From Diphasiastrum complanatum (Eukaryota; Streptophyta; Lycopodiopsida; Lycopodiales; Lycopodiaceae), in NCBI GenBank assembly GCA_029204225.1, contig CM055100.1, forward strand, positions 15,181,623-15,245,622: DNA of 64,000 nt, read 5' to 3'. The position numbers and the translations under genes were made by a program. Of this stretch, positions 11,120 to 25,080 are shown in pieces; positions within the stretch are counted from its first letter, which is position 1, and the number at the start of each line of letters is the position of its first letter. The notes under the pieces were generated by a model, which worked only from the letters and a program-made list of their open reading frames with translations, was not told where the DNA came from and searched no databases.

Positions 11120-12110
11120 CTAATGACCATGTCTGATTCTGATCGGAGAGGAATACTCTCTGTCCATGGCTTCTCTCCAGAGATCAGAGTCTGATTGGCT
11201 AAGTGCCTCTTTGACTGTCGTTGGTTCCTGCATTAAGAGATAGGCAGACTCAGAAGTATACCTTGTGGGCTGTGCATGCACTTGGCTTGATCTTTTGGGA
11301 GGATTCGACTGATGAATCACTCCTGGGACTTGTTGCTGGGCAGCAACAACATCTTCGTCTAATTTTCTATCTCAAAGTGGGTCGACAATACATATGCCTG
11401 AGCTAGAAGCTCGAACTGTCGTGTCAACGACAAGTGATGAAAGTTCTTCTTGAGCAATATGCTTGCCTTTGAGGTCGACAAACTGATCCTCGATAAAGAC
11501 TGTATCCCGGCTATACAAGATTTGTTGGGTAGCAGGATCGTATAGCTTGTAAGTGTTATCAGACAAAATATATCCGATCAGGATGGCCTTGAGACCTTGG
11601 AAGTCCAATTTCTTTCTTGTGTCTTTTGGGATCTACGCGTAGGCAATGCACCCAAACACTCTTAGGTTCTTCAAAGAAGGCTTAGAGCATGTCCACACCT
11701 CATGGGGTGTCTTATCTGAGAGGGCCTTGGTCGAACACTTGTTCTGGACGTAAGCTGTAGTGGAGACAGCTTCAGCCCATAATCTCTTGGAAAACGATGC
11801 ATGCGATAACATACATCTACCAGATTCGACCAGAGTACGATTCTTCCTCTCAGCTAAGCCATTAGACTGAGGACTGTAAGGAGCGATGAATTGTTGCTCA
11901 CCTTAAACTTGACAGAGATATATTCTCCACCGTTGTCTGACCTTAGGGCCTTGATCATCCTTCCAGTCTCCTTTTCTAGATGCTCCTTGAAGATTCTGAA
12001 GCAGTTGAAGGCTTTTGATTTCTTCTTTATGAAGTACACCATAGTCCTTTTGGAGAATTCGTCAATAAAGGTTATAAAATACGGTTTGGCTTTGATTGCT
12101 TTGGGCCTTT
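11120..12110 (-). pseudogene. Copia integrase and INT-RT linker (element K)
   Basis: The minus frames give MIKALRSDNGGEYIS (second catalytic Asp) and then NGLAERKNRTL (catalytic Glu). The C-terminal part contains LRVFGCIAY, GYILSDNTYKLYDPATQQILYSRDTVFIE and the acidic linker before RT. Integrase would insert the cDNA into the host. Several stops interrupt it, and the zinc-binding N-terminus and gag were not found above 12110, so K is 5' truncated. Confidence 0.8.
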
Positions 12111-12270
12111 CTTCTTCTTCTACTTTGTCGTGCTCTTGTTGGTGTACAAGGCGTGAGAATCAGTTGAGGAACTCGAGGCTTCGTTCCTTCGCGTGTCTTC
12201 CTGCAACAACATAGTAATGAATCTCGAGAGATTCAATTCTGGATGAGTCGTGATAATCATCACCCAGCTG

Positions 12271-12627
12271 TCATAAGAACTTGGCAATCACAAAGCCAAG
12301 AGAGTAGAGAAAATCATGCAACCTAGAGTACCAAGCTCTAGGTGCTTGCTTCAAGCCATATAGGCTCTTCCTTAAGTGGCAAACCTTGTCCTCCTCACCA
12401 TCCTTGATAAAGCCCTCAGGTTGCAACATGTATATTTCCTCCTCCAAGTAGCCATTCAACAAAGCATTTGTCACATCCATTTGATAGAGATTCCACTTGA
12501 ATAAAGTAGCAATACAAATGATCAATCTAATGGTTACAAGTTTTGCTACAGGGGCAAATGTTACAAACACTTGTTCAAATATGATAAAAGAAGAGAAATT
12601 TCCTTTTGCTTTTTGGAATACATACAC
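12271..12627 (-). pseudogene. Second Copia RT fragment (element L)
   Basis: Encodes TFAPVAKLVTIRLIICIA, QMDVTNALLNGYLEEEIYM, QPEGFIKDGEEDKVCHL and SLYGLKQAPRAWYSRL, which are the fingers and palm of Copia RT. It differs in sequence from the RT of K and duplicates the same domain, so it is a separate insertion. It ends before YxDD. The DNA from 12628 to 12932 holds no recognisable gene. Confidence 0.9.
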
Positions 12628-12930
12628 CTGGCCTCAAATAGACCTGTGTTTAATTCATACAAGGTCATTATTTTGCAAACAATAGCAGCCATGTATTGCT
12701 GCAATAAACAAGAAACTTTTCTTAAAGAGATATGAACACTTGTTGAAACCTTTCAGAGTAATGGCTTCTCACGAGATAAATTGTGTCTTATCATAAACAA
12801 ACTGTTATATCGTGAAATTTTTCTTGGACTACTATTTGATTTGCCAAAAAATATTGACACTATTTTGGTGGGCAGTTACCTTTCCCTTAGGGAGGAGCTA
12901 GCTGCCCCCTGAGGGAGTCACTAGTTGTTT

Positions 12931-14179
<1,249 letters not shown>

Positions 14180-15030
14180 TCGATTAGATAGGAGGTAGGA
14201 ATTTTTAGTTAGATCCTAGTGGTAGTTTAGATCTAGATCCATAGGAGTAGAAATTAGATTCTTAGAGTTCCGCTTAAGTTTAGAAGAGTTAGATAAATTA
14301 GATAGCTAGATTAGGAAGTTTGATTCGATTAATATTACTTAGCCAGTTAGATCAACCTTTCGCTAGGTAGTTTAAGTTTAGAGAGACCGAGTAGGTAGAC
14401 TAGCCTACTTAGATAGTCTCTATCAGAAATGTTCTACTAAGATAGTGTTTTCATTAGATGGCCCTAATCAGTTAGCTAGGATAACTCTAGGAAGTTCGAT
14501 TAGACCTAGAAAATCTTACCTGTCGCATAGGTTTTAGACTAAGAGTCTTAAAGTAATAGATCGAGTCTCGCAGATTGGGATAGTTATCGACCAAGACCCT
14601 TAACTATATTAGGAAAGGTAAATTAGGTCGAGCTTGATTCTTTTAGCTAGTTAAACTTAGTAAAGTCCATCCGTTTGAAGTAGCTAGCTTAGTTAATCTA
14701 GGTAACCTTTTAGACTAGATCGAAACAGATAGTTAGCTGACCCCTAGGATAAACGTAAATTTAATCCTGTAGCTTACCCTTATCTTAGGAAAACAGAAAA
14801 CCCTGACTCTTAAATTTAAATAGTTAGCTAGACCAGATAGAATGCTAGAATAGTCGGCAGCATAGAATAGTTAGATTAGCCTAGAGTAGGCAGTTCAAAG
14901 AATTAGTTAAGCTCGATCATATTTAATTGTAGACTAGCCCAGCCCTTTAGCATAAACATAAATAGGTGATAGTTCTAATAGGGGTAGAAATTGACTAGGT
15001 AGATTAGGAAGTACCTTGCAAAACCTTGAA
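14180..15030. other. TAG-dense non-coding segment
   Basis: The plus strand is unusually rich in TAG and CTAG words. For example, seven TAG triplets fall in 14221-14280. All three plus frames are closed many times over. It lies directly upstream of the TATA box at 15441 and may be the upstream part of an LTR. Confidence 0.6.
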
Positions 15031-15422
15031 TATAATGAATCCTGCCTTGTACAAATTGTCATGCCCTTGTACACAACTAGTGTGAAAATCTTGGCCCTAC
15101 TCTCCTCTCTCTTCTGCCTTGCAAAAATGCCCAGAGGTACTTTGAACGGTCAGTAAGGAGCCATATTGCTAATTTGAGTAGTGACTATCATTGTTATTGT
15201 TGCCCTCTGTTGCACTACAATGCATGATCAATCTGTCCAGCGAAATTCTGGTCTAAACACAAGTTAGGCTCATTTTTATTGAAAACTGTTATTTTTAGTA
15301 AACAATGGGATGTTTTGATTAGAAAATCTCGTAAATCTAGTAGTCAATCAGAAAACGGATTGTGCATAGTGCAAACAATAGTGACCTAGCATTGATTGGG
15401 CCACTATCCAAAAATGATAGTA

Positions 15423-15835
15423 GGCGAGTTATAAATTTCCTATATAGATGAGGGCGAGTTATCACATTTTCACTTGTTTACTCACACTAATTGCTCGCAT
15501 ATTACTCGCCTATTTACTCATGATGATTACTCGTCGTATTACTCTCATATTACTTGCCTGTTTACTCACGTTGATTACTCGCCGTATTACTCATGCCCAT
15601 TACTCATCGATTTCTCGCACTTGTCCATAACTCGCCTTCAGATATCATTACTCGCCTGTTTCATTACTCGTCTGTTTGATTACTCACCTATCTATTACTC
15701 ATGCCCTCAATACTCGCCTATTTGATTACTCGCCTGTCTGTTTACTCGCGCCTTTCATAGCTCGCCTGTCCATTACTCGCGCTTTGTATCACTCGTCTAT
15801 GTCTATTACTCGCCTATAATATATGACTCGCCTTC
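15423..15835. repeat. Degenerate ATTACTCGCC repeat array
   Basis: More than twenty variants of TTACTCGCC (ATTACTCGTC, TTACTCATG, ATAACTCGCC and so on) occur at irregular spacings of roughly 14-22 bp. Reverse-complement copies (GGCGAGTT) flank the TATA box. The array sits between that TATA box and the open frame at 15907. Confidence 0.85.
15441..15447 (+). promoter_or_regulatory. Possible TATA box
   Basis: TATATAG, followed about 30-40 bp later by the repeat array and about 460 bp later by an open frame. It is placed as an LTR promoter would be. This is by position only. Confidence 0.35.
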
Positions 15836-15906
15836 AGAGCTAATACATTGTTGTACCAATTTCTACCCTCCATCCGCTCTTCCCCATAGTTCAAATAGTA
15901 TCCTCT

Positions 15907-16518
15907 GTGCATAGCCCTATACACCTTGTAATTTCTACCCCTATCTCTACTATAGTCTCAAGCCCCATTGCATCTGCCATCACATTAGTCTCAAGCCCCA
16001 TTGCATCTGCCATCACATCAGTCTCAAGCCCCATCGCATCCGCCATCACCAGTCTTGCCATTGCCACCTCATGCCCCTCTATTCCACTTGTTTCGTCTCC
16101 TGCTCTCCCCACTCTCATTTATACCATCATTGTTTCACTCACCTCTATTGTCACCCCCATAGTTACACGTGTTTCCATCACCACTCTTGCCATTGCCATC
16201 TCATTCCTCCTATCTATCTCTATTCCACTTGTTTCGTCTCGTGTTCTCTCCACTCTCATTTCTACCGTCACTATTCCACTCACCTCTGTTGTCACCCCCA
16301 TAGTTACACATGTTTTCACCATCACTTTTTCTTTGCCAATCACCACCATCTCTGTCACTACACCCCTCGCAACTCTTCCACCATCAGCCAATTGGGATAC
16401 TCAGGCACTAGGTTGTTGGACCGCCTTAACAGGCCTCCAGAATCAACTTTACCAGGTGCTCTCTGAAAGGGCTACTGAGCAATCTTGCAGCCAATTGGTG
16501 GTGGGACAAACGCTATAG
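15907..16518 (+). CDS. Ser/Thr/Ile-rich repetitive protein of unknown function
   Basis: This open frame of 203 codons begins at an ATG (MHSPIHLVIS). The N-terminal part has three 33-bp units (15955-16053) encoding SSPIASAIT-type repeats. The middle has a roughly 144-bp duplication (about 16077-16220 and 16221-16340) giving two IPLVSS...LTSVVTPIVTHV-type blocks. The end (LTGLQNQLYQVLSERATEQS) turns into a heptad-like helix. That helix continues past the stop at 16518 in the following stretch, so the real protein was probably longer. No known domain is recognised. The composition resembles low-complexity gag-like proteins of plant LTR elements, but this is only an impression. Confidence 0.45.
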   Translation: MHSPIHLVISTPISTIVSSPIASAITLVSSPIASAITSVSSPIASAITSLAIATSCPSIPLVSSPALPTLIYTIIVSLTSIVTPIVTRVSITTLAIAISFLLSISIPLVSSRVLSTLISTVTIPLTSVVTPIVTHVFTITFSLPITTISVTTPLATLPPSANWDTQALGCWTALTGLQNQLYQVLSERATEQSCSQLVVGQTL

Positions 16519-17130
16519 ACCTTGACTGATCAGGTCACGTAGTTGAATAAAGGGAAAAAAAAAAAGGATCAGGAGCTGGTGCATCAATTGACCGAGCAAC
16601 TCAAGAAAGTAGAGCAAGCAGCCCAACAACAATAGCAGCTTGTGGCCGCCCTACAAGCCCAGGTTCTTCAAGAAAAGACAACGTGACAAACCTATCAATA
16701 TGACAGCCAACACCTCATCCTGAACAAACAACGCTAGAACAAGAACACGAATCTCTTTGAGCTTCTGAGAGATCGCTCAAGAATTACGTCTTCCGACTGG
16801 AGCGTAATATCTCAAAAGATCAGACAGAGAATCAGCGGGCCGAGGCCAATTTCAAGACTCAATAGGCGGCCCTAGAATTGGAAGTCCAACAGGCAGACCA
16901 GCAGGTGCAGGTCATCCAAGCTGCCCTAGATCATATGGTAGCACCAGCAGAAGACAAATCACTAGCCGCTAAAAAATTACAGAGGAAGCGTGTCGAATAT
17001 TACAAAGGCCATTCAGGATCAACGAAAGCTTCACGACGCTGAGCTCCATGCCAAAGATATCGAACTGGCAACTCTACGGGCCACGTTTCAAGAAGATGGA
17101 CAAGCGCTCCAAAAGGCCAGTTGAGAACCC
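16519..17130 (+). pseudogene. Broken coiled-coil continuation
   Basis: Without regard to several stops, the plus strand reads QELVHQLTEQLKKVEQAAQQQ, then LVAALQAQVLQEKTT and further Gln/Glu/Lys-rich helix, ending near LHDAELHAKDIELATLRATFQ. This is a long coiled coil that would promote self-assembly, as gag-type proteins do. TAG codons and frameshifts show decay. It continues the frame set of 15907-16518. Confidence 0.45.
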
Positions 17131-17433
17131 TCAGAAAGCACTTCAAGGCCGTTCTAGAGTTTTCTAGCACTCTAGATGGTAATTTATCTCTTATTTTTCA
17201 GTATTTAATTAGAGTAGCTTCTTATTATTTTTTCTCTGCCCATTCTCAGCTTCCCCCCTCTCTGTCATTCATATTTATCAGATTGCATCAGAGGTCAATA
17301 AAAATATTTTTGTTTTTGTCGTCCTTACTAGCTTTATCCAAGTTAAGGGCAACTATTTTTGTGATGTTTTTGGGAGTCCTCCATTCCATTTTGTAGCCGA
17401 CATTTGTGCCATCATTAATTTTTCACACGATCG

Positions 17434-18760
17434 ATGCTTCCAATTGAAGCTAGATCAGATGCATCAAACCCGCCCCCCCCCCCCTTCATTCCACCCCCGT
17501 TGATCCCTTCATCTTCACAACCCCAGCAGGTACAATATGTGCTAGAATATCACTCCATAGGATCAGAGAAGCCTTCCGACGCCCTCACAGAGCACATTAA
17601 GCACTGCCACACCATTGTTGCCGCACCACTCCCTGACGCTCTTTGCCTCACTTATAATGAGCTCATAACTTTCCATTCGTCGAATTTGCCTCCACCTTTG
17701 ACTTTCATCAACTTCAGCTAATCTTTCCTCACTTTGACCTCAGAACTGGTAGAGATCTCACCTTCAACCAAGACCTTATGTATGACTCTTAGGTAGCCAC
17801 CACTACCACCTCTCAAATAGATCCTAACATGCCCAAATTAGAAATTACATCTCCTCCTTGTGGCCTCTCACCGTCTCGTGTCTCTTCTCCCCCTCGTGCC
17901 TCTTCCCCACCTCGTGCCTCCTCACCCCCAAAATTTGATCTCCCAACCACCTCCACAATTTCTCCTCGCCCAGTCGATAACCTCCCTGATCTTATGGCGA
18001 TGCACAAACACTGGTATCACAAAGTTTTTATGGTACTTGACTCAGAGCAGCCAGCCCTCTTTGAAAAGCATTATCCAAACATCACTACCAGAGGCGGCTA
18101 TGCATTACCAAGAAAGCTTGAGGAGCTACTCCAGAAGAAGCCGACCGATCTCCTTTCGCTCCTACATCCTCAACCATAGTGGAGGAAAACAGCATTGTTA
18201 CGCAACCCAGAGTTGATCAAAGAATATCTTACGGCTCCTACGCTTCTACGGACAGACACAACGTATTACCCAATGCCAAGATGACGATCTTGGACAGCTT
18301 TGCAGACTCCCAGGATCAAGGCATACAATTGGCCAATTATAAAGTCGGCAAAGGATTGGAGCACCACCATCGATTTCCAATGAGCGCTCAACCACTTTTT
18401 GACCGACGTGGCTAATTCTTTAGATCCCATTGTACTGGAAACCTATTATAATGTGCAGACATTACTCACAGCTGCCAAGGTCGAAACTAGATGGAATATG
18501 TGTTTTGGAGAATACTGTTTCGACCCAAATAAAGCCTTCAAAACAACGGCCATCGTGGACTAGATTCCCTTGTACAGGACCTACCATCGCTTGTCTTCAA
18601 TGTCAATATAGCGAGGCTAGAAACCTGGTACACAAGTGGCTTCCTTGGAGATATACACTCGGCGTTTGGCCCAATCCGCTCACATTCCATAACGCACAGC
18701 TAATTGCGGTCCTGTTTTGTTTGTACAGTTGTAGAAACCCATTAGAAGAACCATGAAGTT
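17434..18760 (+). pseudogene. Degenerate proline-rich and unknown-domain ORF set
   Basis: Three stretches lie on the plus strand. 17434-17721 starts MLPIEARSDASNPPPPP and is proline-rich. 17829-18179 has SPPRASSPPRASSPP repeats and then WYHKVFMVLDSEQPALFEKHY. 18180-18760 includes LDPIVLETYYNVQTLLTA and RWNMCFGEYCFDPNKAF, split by stops. I cannot place it in a family. The PPT and LTR start at 19160-19171 suggest that everything from about 15.4 kb belongs to one LTR element without protease, RT or integrase. Nothing recognisable lies between 18761 and 19159. Confidence 0.4.
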
Positions 18761-19159
18761 GAAGATGCGAAGGGCCAACAACTGGAAAAGGGTAAACAGT
18801 TGGAAAAGCCTCTCTGAAATAGATCTCACACCTGGTATTTCTTTTATATAGAAAAAAAGTTTCAAAAAGAAAAAAAAATTGTATTTGGAGACTCAACTTT
18901 ATTCTTACTTTTATCTTTTTTCACCATTACCTAACTTTCTCCTTTCTATTTTCATTTCTGTCCTCCTTTATACATATTCCACGTACATATTTCTTTTGCC
19001 CCCCTGTACAAATTCCCTATATATATTTCATAATTTCATCTCTCTTATTCCCCTGTACATATCCTTCCCTTTTGCACACTTGTTTTTGCCACGGTTTCAC
19101 ATCCACGCACGCCAATGCCAACGACATACGTAGGTGGCAAGGGACTGTCACCAAAATTG

Positions 19160-19191
19160 TAGTGGAGGCATGTTAGAAGATTGTTCTAACA
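19160..19191 (+). other. PPT and start of a 3' LTR
   Basis: TAGTGGAGGCA is followed by TGTTAGAA-gattg-TTCTAACA (19171-19191), an LTR start that folds into an 8-bp hairpin. The LTR probably continues through 19500, where no gene is seen, and may include the GA tract. Confidence 0.6.
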
Positions 19192-19497
19192 AATGATTCT
19201 AGTAAAGATTCTTCTAACAGATTACAGGATGTTCATGTGAGCTATGAGGGGACTGTATCATTCAATTCGAATATGGAGGAATCAAAACTCAGAATAAGAA
19301 TTTTCTCACTCCACTGACAACACATTCAGAAGTCAAAGAGAGTGCAGAAATTTTGTCAGAGCAGCTAGTAGGGAAAGATACTTTCTCCTCACCAAGTTGG
19401 TATGAAGAAAGTTCAACCTTTGATCTTATAACAAATACCGAAAGTGCCCAACAAATATCGCATGTTGACACCATTTTTTATTCACTTTTCATTTGCA

Positions 19498-20337
<840 letters not shown>

Positions 20338-23014
20338 ATTTCCTCATGCTCCTTAAGCATTCATCTGTAGATAAACACATCATCTAATAATACCACTCCG
20401 CATTGACCTAGGCATAGATGAAATATATTGTTCAAATGCTATCAAAGTGTTACATGTGTATTCATGTGAACCAAAAGAAACCTTCGAATCTCAACAAACC
20501 TGAATACCATATTGTCCTAGATATCCATATCTATTTTAAAATCGGTTAAAAAGAACTAAATTTTTTTACATGCTAGAATTTCTCTTGGTTGTCTAGTCAT
20601 TATAAAGAAACACTCTATAATGTCACAACTAGAATCCAAATTACTAGATTCTTGCATGAAACACCTTCAATCTGCTTTCATTCGCAAGATCCAATTCTAA
20701 TTGCAAAACAAAGATGCTTCCATAAATGGATTATCTGACTTGCCGCTCACTTTTCCCTTAGAATCTTTGATTCCTCAAAATTCTAATTAACATTGGAAAA
20801 AAGGAATCCATATTCCCAGAGGCAGTCTTCTTAATTAATTTCCAATTGTTATTCTCATTTGCTATTAGCTATACTTCAGAAATTGAAAGTAGATTAACAA
20901 AACTGATCGACTAGGTCAACCAATCAACTACCCCATTAGGCTTCATCTCTTTTCCTCCCTTCCAAAAATGGTTCAGGCTTAAAGCCCCAAATTTGTAGTA
21001 GAAAAAAGTTCAATTTGGTATCAGTAGTACATAACTACATGACAACCAGACAATTTTGATTGTTCAATCATTAAGTGCCGCACTTAATTACTAGCAAATT
21101 TTCTTATAAATCAACATAAAAATTGTTCCAATAAGATTTACATTCTTTTCATCTTTATTGATCCCACAAAACAAGAAATGTTCTTTATTAATTGACAGAT
21201 TTTCAAAAATCTTTAATCAAAAGTGAAAGGAAGTGTGATCCTAAAAACTGACTGATTTCAATTCAATGAGATCATTCACTTTCCTAGCAATTTCTGTTTG
21301 ATCGATAATCAACGAATTTGAACAAATCCAAAACATCCATGGTTACTTCAAATTTTACGTAAACTGGGATTTCCAAATTCTGTTTGATATGGACCTAGAC
21401 TATGAAAATCAATCTAAAGCATTGACTTGGCAGTTTCACAACTATCATCACATTCCGAAAGGATTCCAAACATCCGCCATGCATCAGATATGACATGCCG
21501 TGATTTTTAAAAAAATCAAATTTTTTACATAAATTGCCTAGAAACCTAAAAATCAGCTTTTTGAACTAGAATTGTTAAAAATAGCTTCATGCATAAATTT
21601 TTTTTTGATCAATCTACTGAACACTATGGAACATGCATCAAAACATGCTTACAGAGTAACGTATCATCCGTATGCGTCGTAGTGCAAAGATGTAGGCTGT
21701 GATGGCTGTAGTCTGTCTGCAAGGTCTATCCATACATTTTCTTCAACAGAAAAGCACTAAACTGAGTTACATGATGCATGCATCAGAACATTTTGAAAAT
21801 TTTGCAAATTTGGATAAAAAATTGTCAAACTTTTGACAGCCATATCTTTCTCTACAGTACACCAAATTGGTTGTTGTAAAGCACAATACGGAGGGAGAGT
21901 GGGTCTACAAGGCACTTGCCACATCATCCTACCACATAGGCTTCACATGTGTGAGCTGTAAATGACAAAAAATCCGATAGGAGGACACACTTTGACTAGG
22001 TGGTATCAACCAAAAACCATCTCCAACTAATATGCATCCAATCAGAGGTTACAAGCACTCTTTTAAGGTTCATTAGAGAGACACAAAGGCTTCTATCAGG
22101 TCCAGCAGGCAATCATAAGCTCAGATCATGGAAAAAATGCATTTTTTGACTCCTTCAACAAGCAAAACTTCAACATAATGGTGCCTAAGCGTCACACAAC
22201 CAAATTGGATGCATGATGGCTCAAATTATAGGGAATCCATCATATCTTTAACCTTGTAACAATATCCAACAGGTTCAGACCACCACTTGATAGGTATTTA
22301 TGCTCAAAAGTCCTCAAATACACAATTTTTTGACTTTTTGAGACCCTTAATGGTGTCCAATCCTAACCAAAATTCATGAAAGCATTAGGAAAGCTTCATT
22401 ACACCTCTGAAAATGTGCATACAAAATATTGGCAATTATGAATTACCACAAAATTAGTCCAAAAATTATCAAAAAAACCAACGTTTTTTGGACCAATTTT
22501 TTTAATTTTGTGGATCGAATCCACAATTAAGTACAATTAGACCCAAATCCCTATAAATCCATTACATGCAGGTGCTAAAAGTTTTGATTTCAGTGAATTA
22601 TGGATTCTATAGTCCATTTCTAGCTCAAAAACCCCAAGTTTTGTCCAAAATCACTATCTTAACATCCTTTTGACTATTCAACCGACATGCAATTATTAAA
22701 TCCAATCAATAAAGACTATAAAATAGCAAGTAGAATTTGAAAAACGTACATCATCAGTAGCAATGATAAATTCCAAGCAAAAATCTTCAATTCTAGGTGA
22801 AAAATCACAAAAAACTGTCAAAAATCCATCGATTTCCATCAAAATCTATGAAAAAAATCTATAATCATGATCAATAGGCTGAAATCAAACCAAATTCAGA
22901 GGAGCCCTACTTGGAGATCAATTCCACCACCTAGAAGTAACAAGCAAGGAGAAACCACCGAAAAACTGGAAAACAACAAAAAGCAGCTCCACATTCCGAT
23001 TGATGCAAACCTTT
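20338..23014 (-). other. Long AT-rich non-coding stretch, probably internal or leader DNA of an LTR element
   Basis: No meaningful open frame on either strand for 2.7 kb. Its right end (22890-23014) matches 24260-24410 (shared CCACCACTAGGA-type and CTTGGATCTCAATTCCACC words). There it sits next to a PBS, so it is a 5' leader in minus orientation. A TTCACATGTGTGAG palindrome lies at 21942-21955, as in the LTRs. A large non-coding retroelement derivative is a reasonable reading. Confidence 0.45.
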
Positions 23015-23026
23015 GTTCTAATACCA
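23015..23026 (-). other. PBS next to LTR F copy 1
   Basis: Minus strand TGGTATTAGAAC, an initiator tRNA-Met-type PBS with changes, one base after the LTR end. Confidence 0.65.
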
Positions 23027-23027
23027 C

Positions 23028-23557
23028 TGTAAGGATCGCCTATTGAAGATTGAACTAGATCCTATTGCAAACAACCAAAAGGACACCTGTGGAGCAAAAC
23101 CACCCAACCAACAGGAAATGGTTAGTCAATACCCTAACCACTTCACCCCCATGCCATGGTGAATGAATGCAAGAGAGAGATGAATCCTGGCTCAAGGATC
23201 AGAAAATTCAATAGGGAGATGGGCAAGTTTTCATGGTAAGTATTCTCTCCAAGAGGAGAGAATATTTTCCTTAGCAACCTATATTAAGCTATTGACCTCC
23301 TATTTTTGCATTGTAGCAGTCAGACACCATGCAAGTGCTCCTATGTCCAATTATAGATTTGGGCCCTCATATGAATATTAATTACTTGTACCAACCATGT
23401 CCGGAATGACGTAGCATAACTAGTAACCACATACAACTGGAGTGACCAGCTATCCATGTCAGGAATTATTCTGATTCCCTTATACAGGACACTGGAGTGA
23501 TCGGCTATCCACATCAAGAATTATTCTGATTCCCTTATATAGGACATGGACGTTACA
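23028..23557 (-). repeat. LTR F, copy 1
   Basis: This 530-bp block starts TGTAAGGATC and ends GGACGTTACA. It matches 30639-31126 along its whole length (for example the ACACCTGTGGAGCAAAACCA and CATGCCATGGTGAATGAATG words). Copy 1 has an extra tandem duplication near its right end: the block ending CTGATTCCCTTATAYAGGACA is present twice, at about 23450-23490 and 23500-23550. Confidence 0.85.
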
Positions 23558-23564
23558 GATATCA

Positions 23565-24212
23565 TGTGAAAATCAGATCCAAAACATACTTAATTCTAAG
23601 ATCTTGACCAAATTTGTATGCACATCTAGATTTAGCTACAAGATAGAAATCATCAATTTTAGCATGCTAGAATTGCATAAATCACTAAAATTCGATCATA
23701 AGTATAAAAATAAAGTAAGGTACTATCTTTTTCCATACAAAAACAACATCCTACTGTCCTTCACATGTGTCACAAGCAAGATCAATCACAAATTGACATT
23801 CTACAAACTAAAAATCAAGATATCTTGAGAAATATGAAAGAGATGGATAGAAACACAAGACATGAATTCTCCACAAAGAAAGAAACTTTGATCAAAATTT
23901 CTCCATGCAGGTACAACTATTTATAGCTTCCCAAATTTTATTTGGCCAATTGTCCTAAACATTCCCTAAATGTCAACCTATCGGTACTTCATAAAAAAAA
24001 ACCTAGAAATTCTACTCTTGATGCAATTTATGAAATCTAGCCAATTAGAATGGGTCCAAATATGACCTCATCCACTTATATACTTTCCAAAAATAGTACA
24101 AACACTATTTAGGCCTTTAATGACAAATATAAATCTATCTCTAAGTTGAAATTTCATGTTGGACTCAAAATTGCCAAAATATATCAACTAAACTAGTTGA
24201 TTTTTTCACAAA
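23565..24212 (-). repeat. LTR E (relative of LTR B)
   Basis: A 648-bp LTR bounded by TGTGAAAATC and TTTTTTCACA. The minus strand has CTATAAATAG (23927-23918) as TATA box and a TTCACATGTGTCAC site at 23760-23773. A seven-base PBS-like TGATATC lies on its downstream side before LTR F begins, suggesting F inserted into the PBS of E. No matching 5-bp target duplication was seen. Confidence 0.75.
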
Positions 24213-24420
24213 TCGCAAGTAAGTTGACATGCAAGGTCCAATCATTGATCCCTATCCATCAATTGAGAGAAGTCTTACTTGGATCTCAATTCCACCACTA
24301 GGAAGGAAAAGCAACAATCTCCTATTCAAAAAGTAAAAGAAAAAAAAAGCAAAAAATTGGATTTGAGAGTTTGCTAACTCCATCTTCTGATTGTCATAAG
24401 CCAAGGCTTTGATGCTATTA
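24213..24420 (-). other. 5' leader and weak PBS next to LTR J
   Basis: Matches the leader at 22890-23026. The minus strand reads AGCATCAAAGCC beside the LTR boundary at 24421, a degraded PBS. Confidence 0.45.
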
Positions 24421-25075
24421 TGAGGGGAAGTTGACCGAAGGCCATCACAAAGTCAACACTTACGGTTCACAATGGTTCTATCTTCTCGAAGATACAAACT
24501 ACCCGAGCACCAGAGAATCCCCTACTACGTCTGTCTACGGTTGCTTACCAAAGGCCTCACGCTCCGAAGAACCTTCACGACCGTAGAGACACCGCAAGAA
24601 AATGATTGAGGTCACATAGGACTCACAGATGGCTGCAAAAGTGGCGCATCTTCATGACCCGAAGTACTGGCAAGATCAACGAAGTATCAACATGGAGAAC
24701 AGACTCCACGAGCGATGACGACAGACAACTGAAAGCCGCTAGAATGAGCTTAAATCAGTTCTTGTAATCCTAAATGATTAGATACAAACCATTCCTTTGT
24801 TCCTATAAATACAGAATGACTGACATATGAAGGTTGTGCAATGTTGATGAAGGAAGAGTCTGCTAGTAAGCGAGACCACCTCTCGATGAAAGCGTCTGCT
24901 AGTAAGAGAGACCATTTGTAAATCCTGATAAGGCCATAGATAGAGAGATAGACATGCAAGCTAGTAAGCTGCACAAATAGTTCATAAGAGAGAAAAACTT
25001 TCTTGCGGTAACGTGGAGCAACATATCGCAATAGTAAACTATCCGCTCTGCTTCGCAAAACATTAATTTGCTAGT
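24421..25075. repeat. Probable LTR J
   Basis: Starts TGAGGGGAAGTTG right after the leader. It is GC-richer than its surroundings and holds TATAAATA (about 24806) and two near-repeats of GTCTGCTAGTAAGMGAGACCA. The right boundary is approximate and the orientation is uncertain. Confidence 0.45.
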
Positions 25076-25080
25076 TTAGT

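Noticed and set aside
17121-17396. Hydrophobic plus-strand open frame of 91 codons as a membrane protein
   Set aside because: T-rich DNA naturally reads as Phe/Leu/Ile/Ser. There is no start context and it lies in a decayed element.
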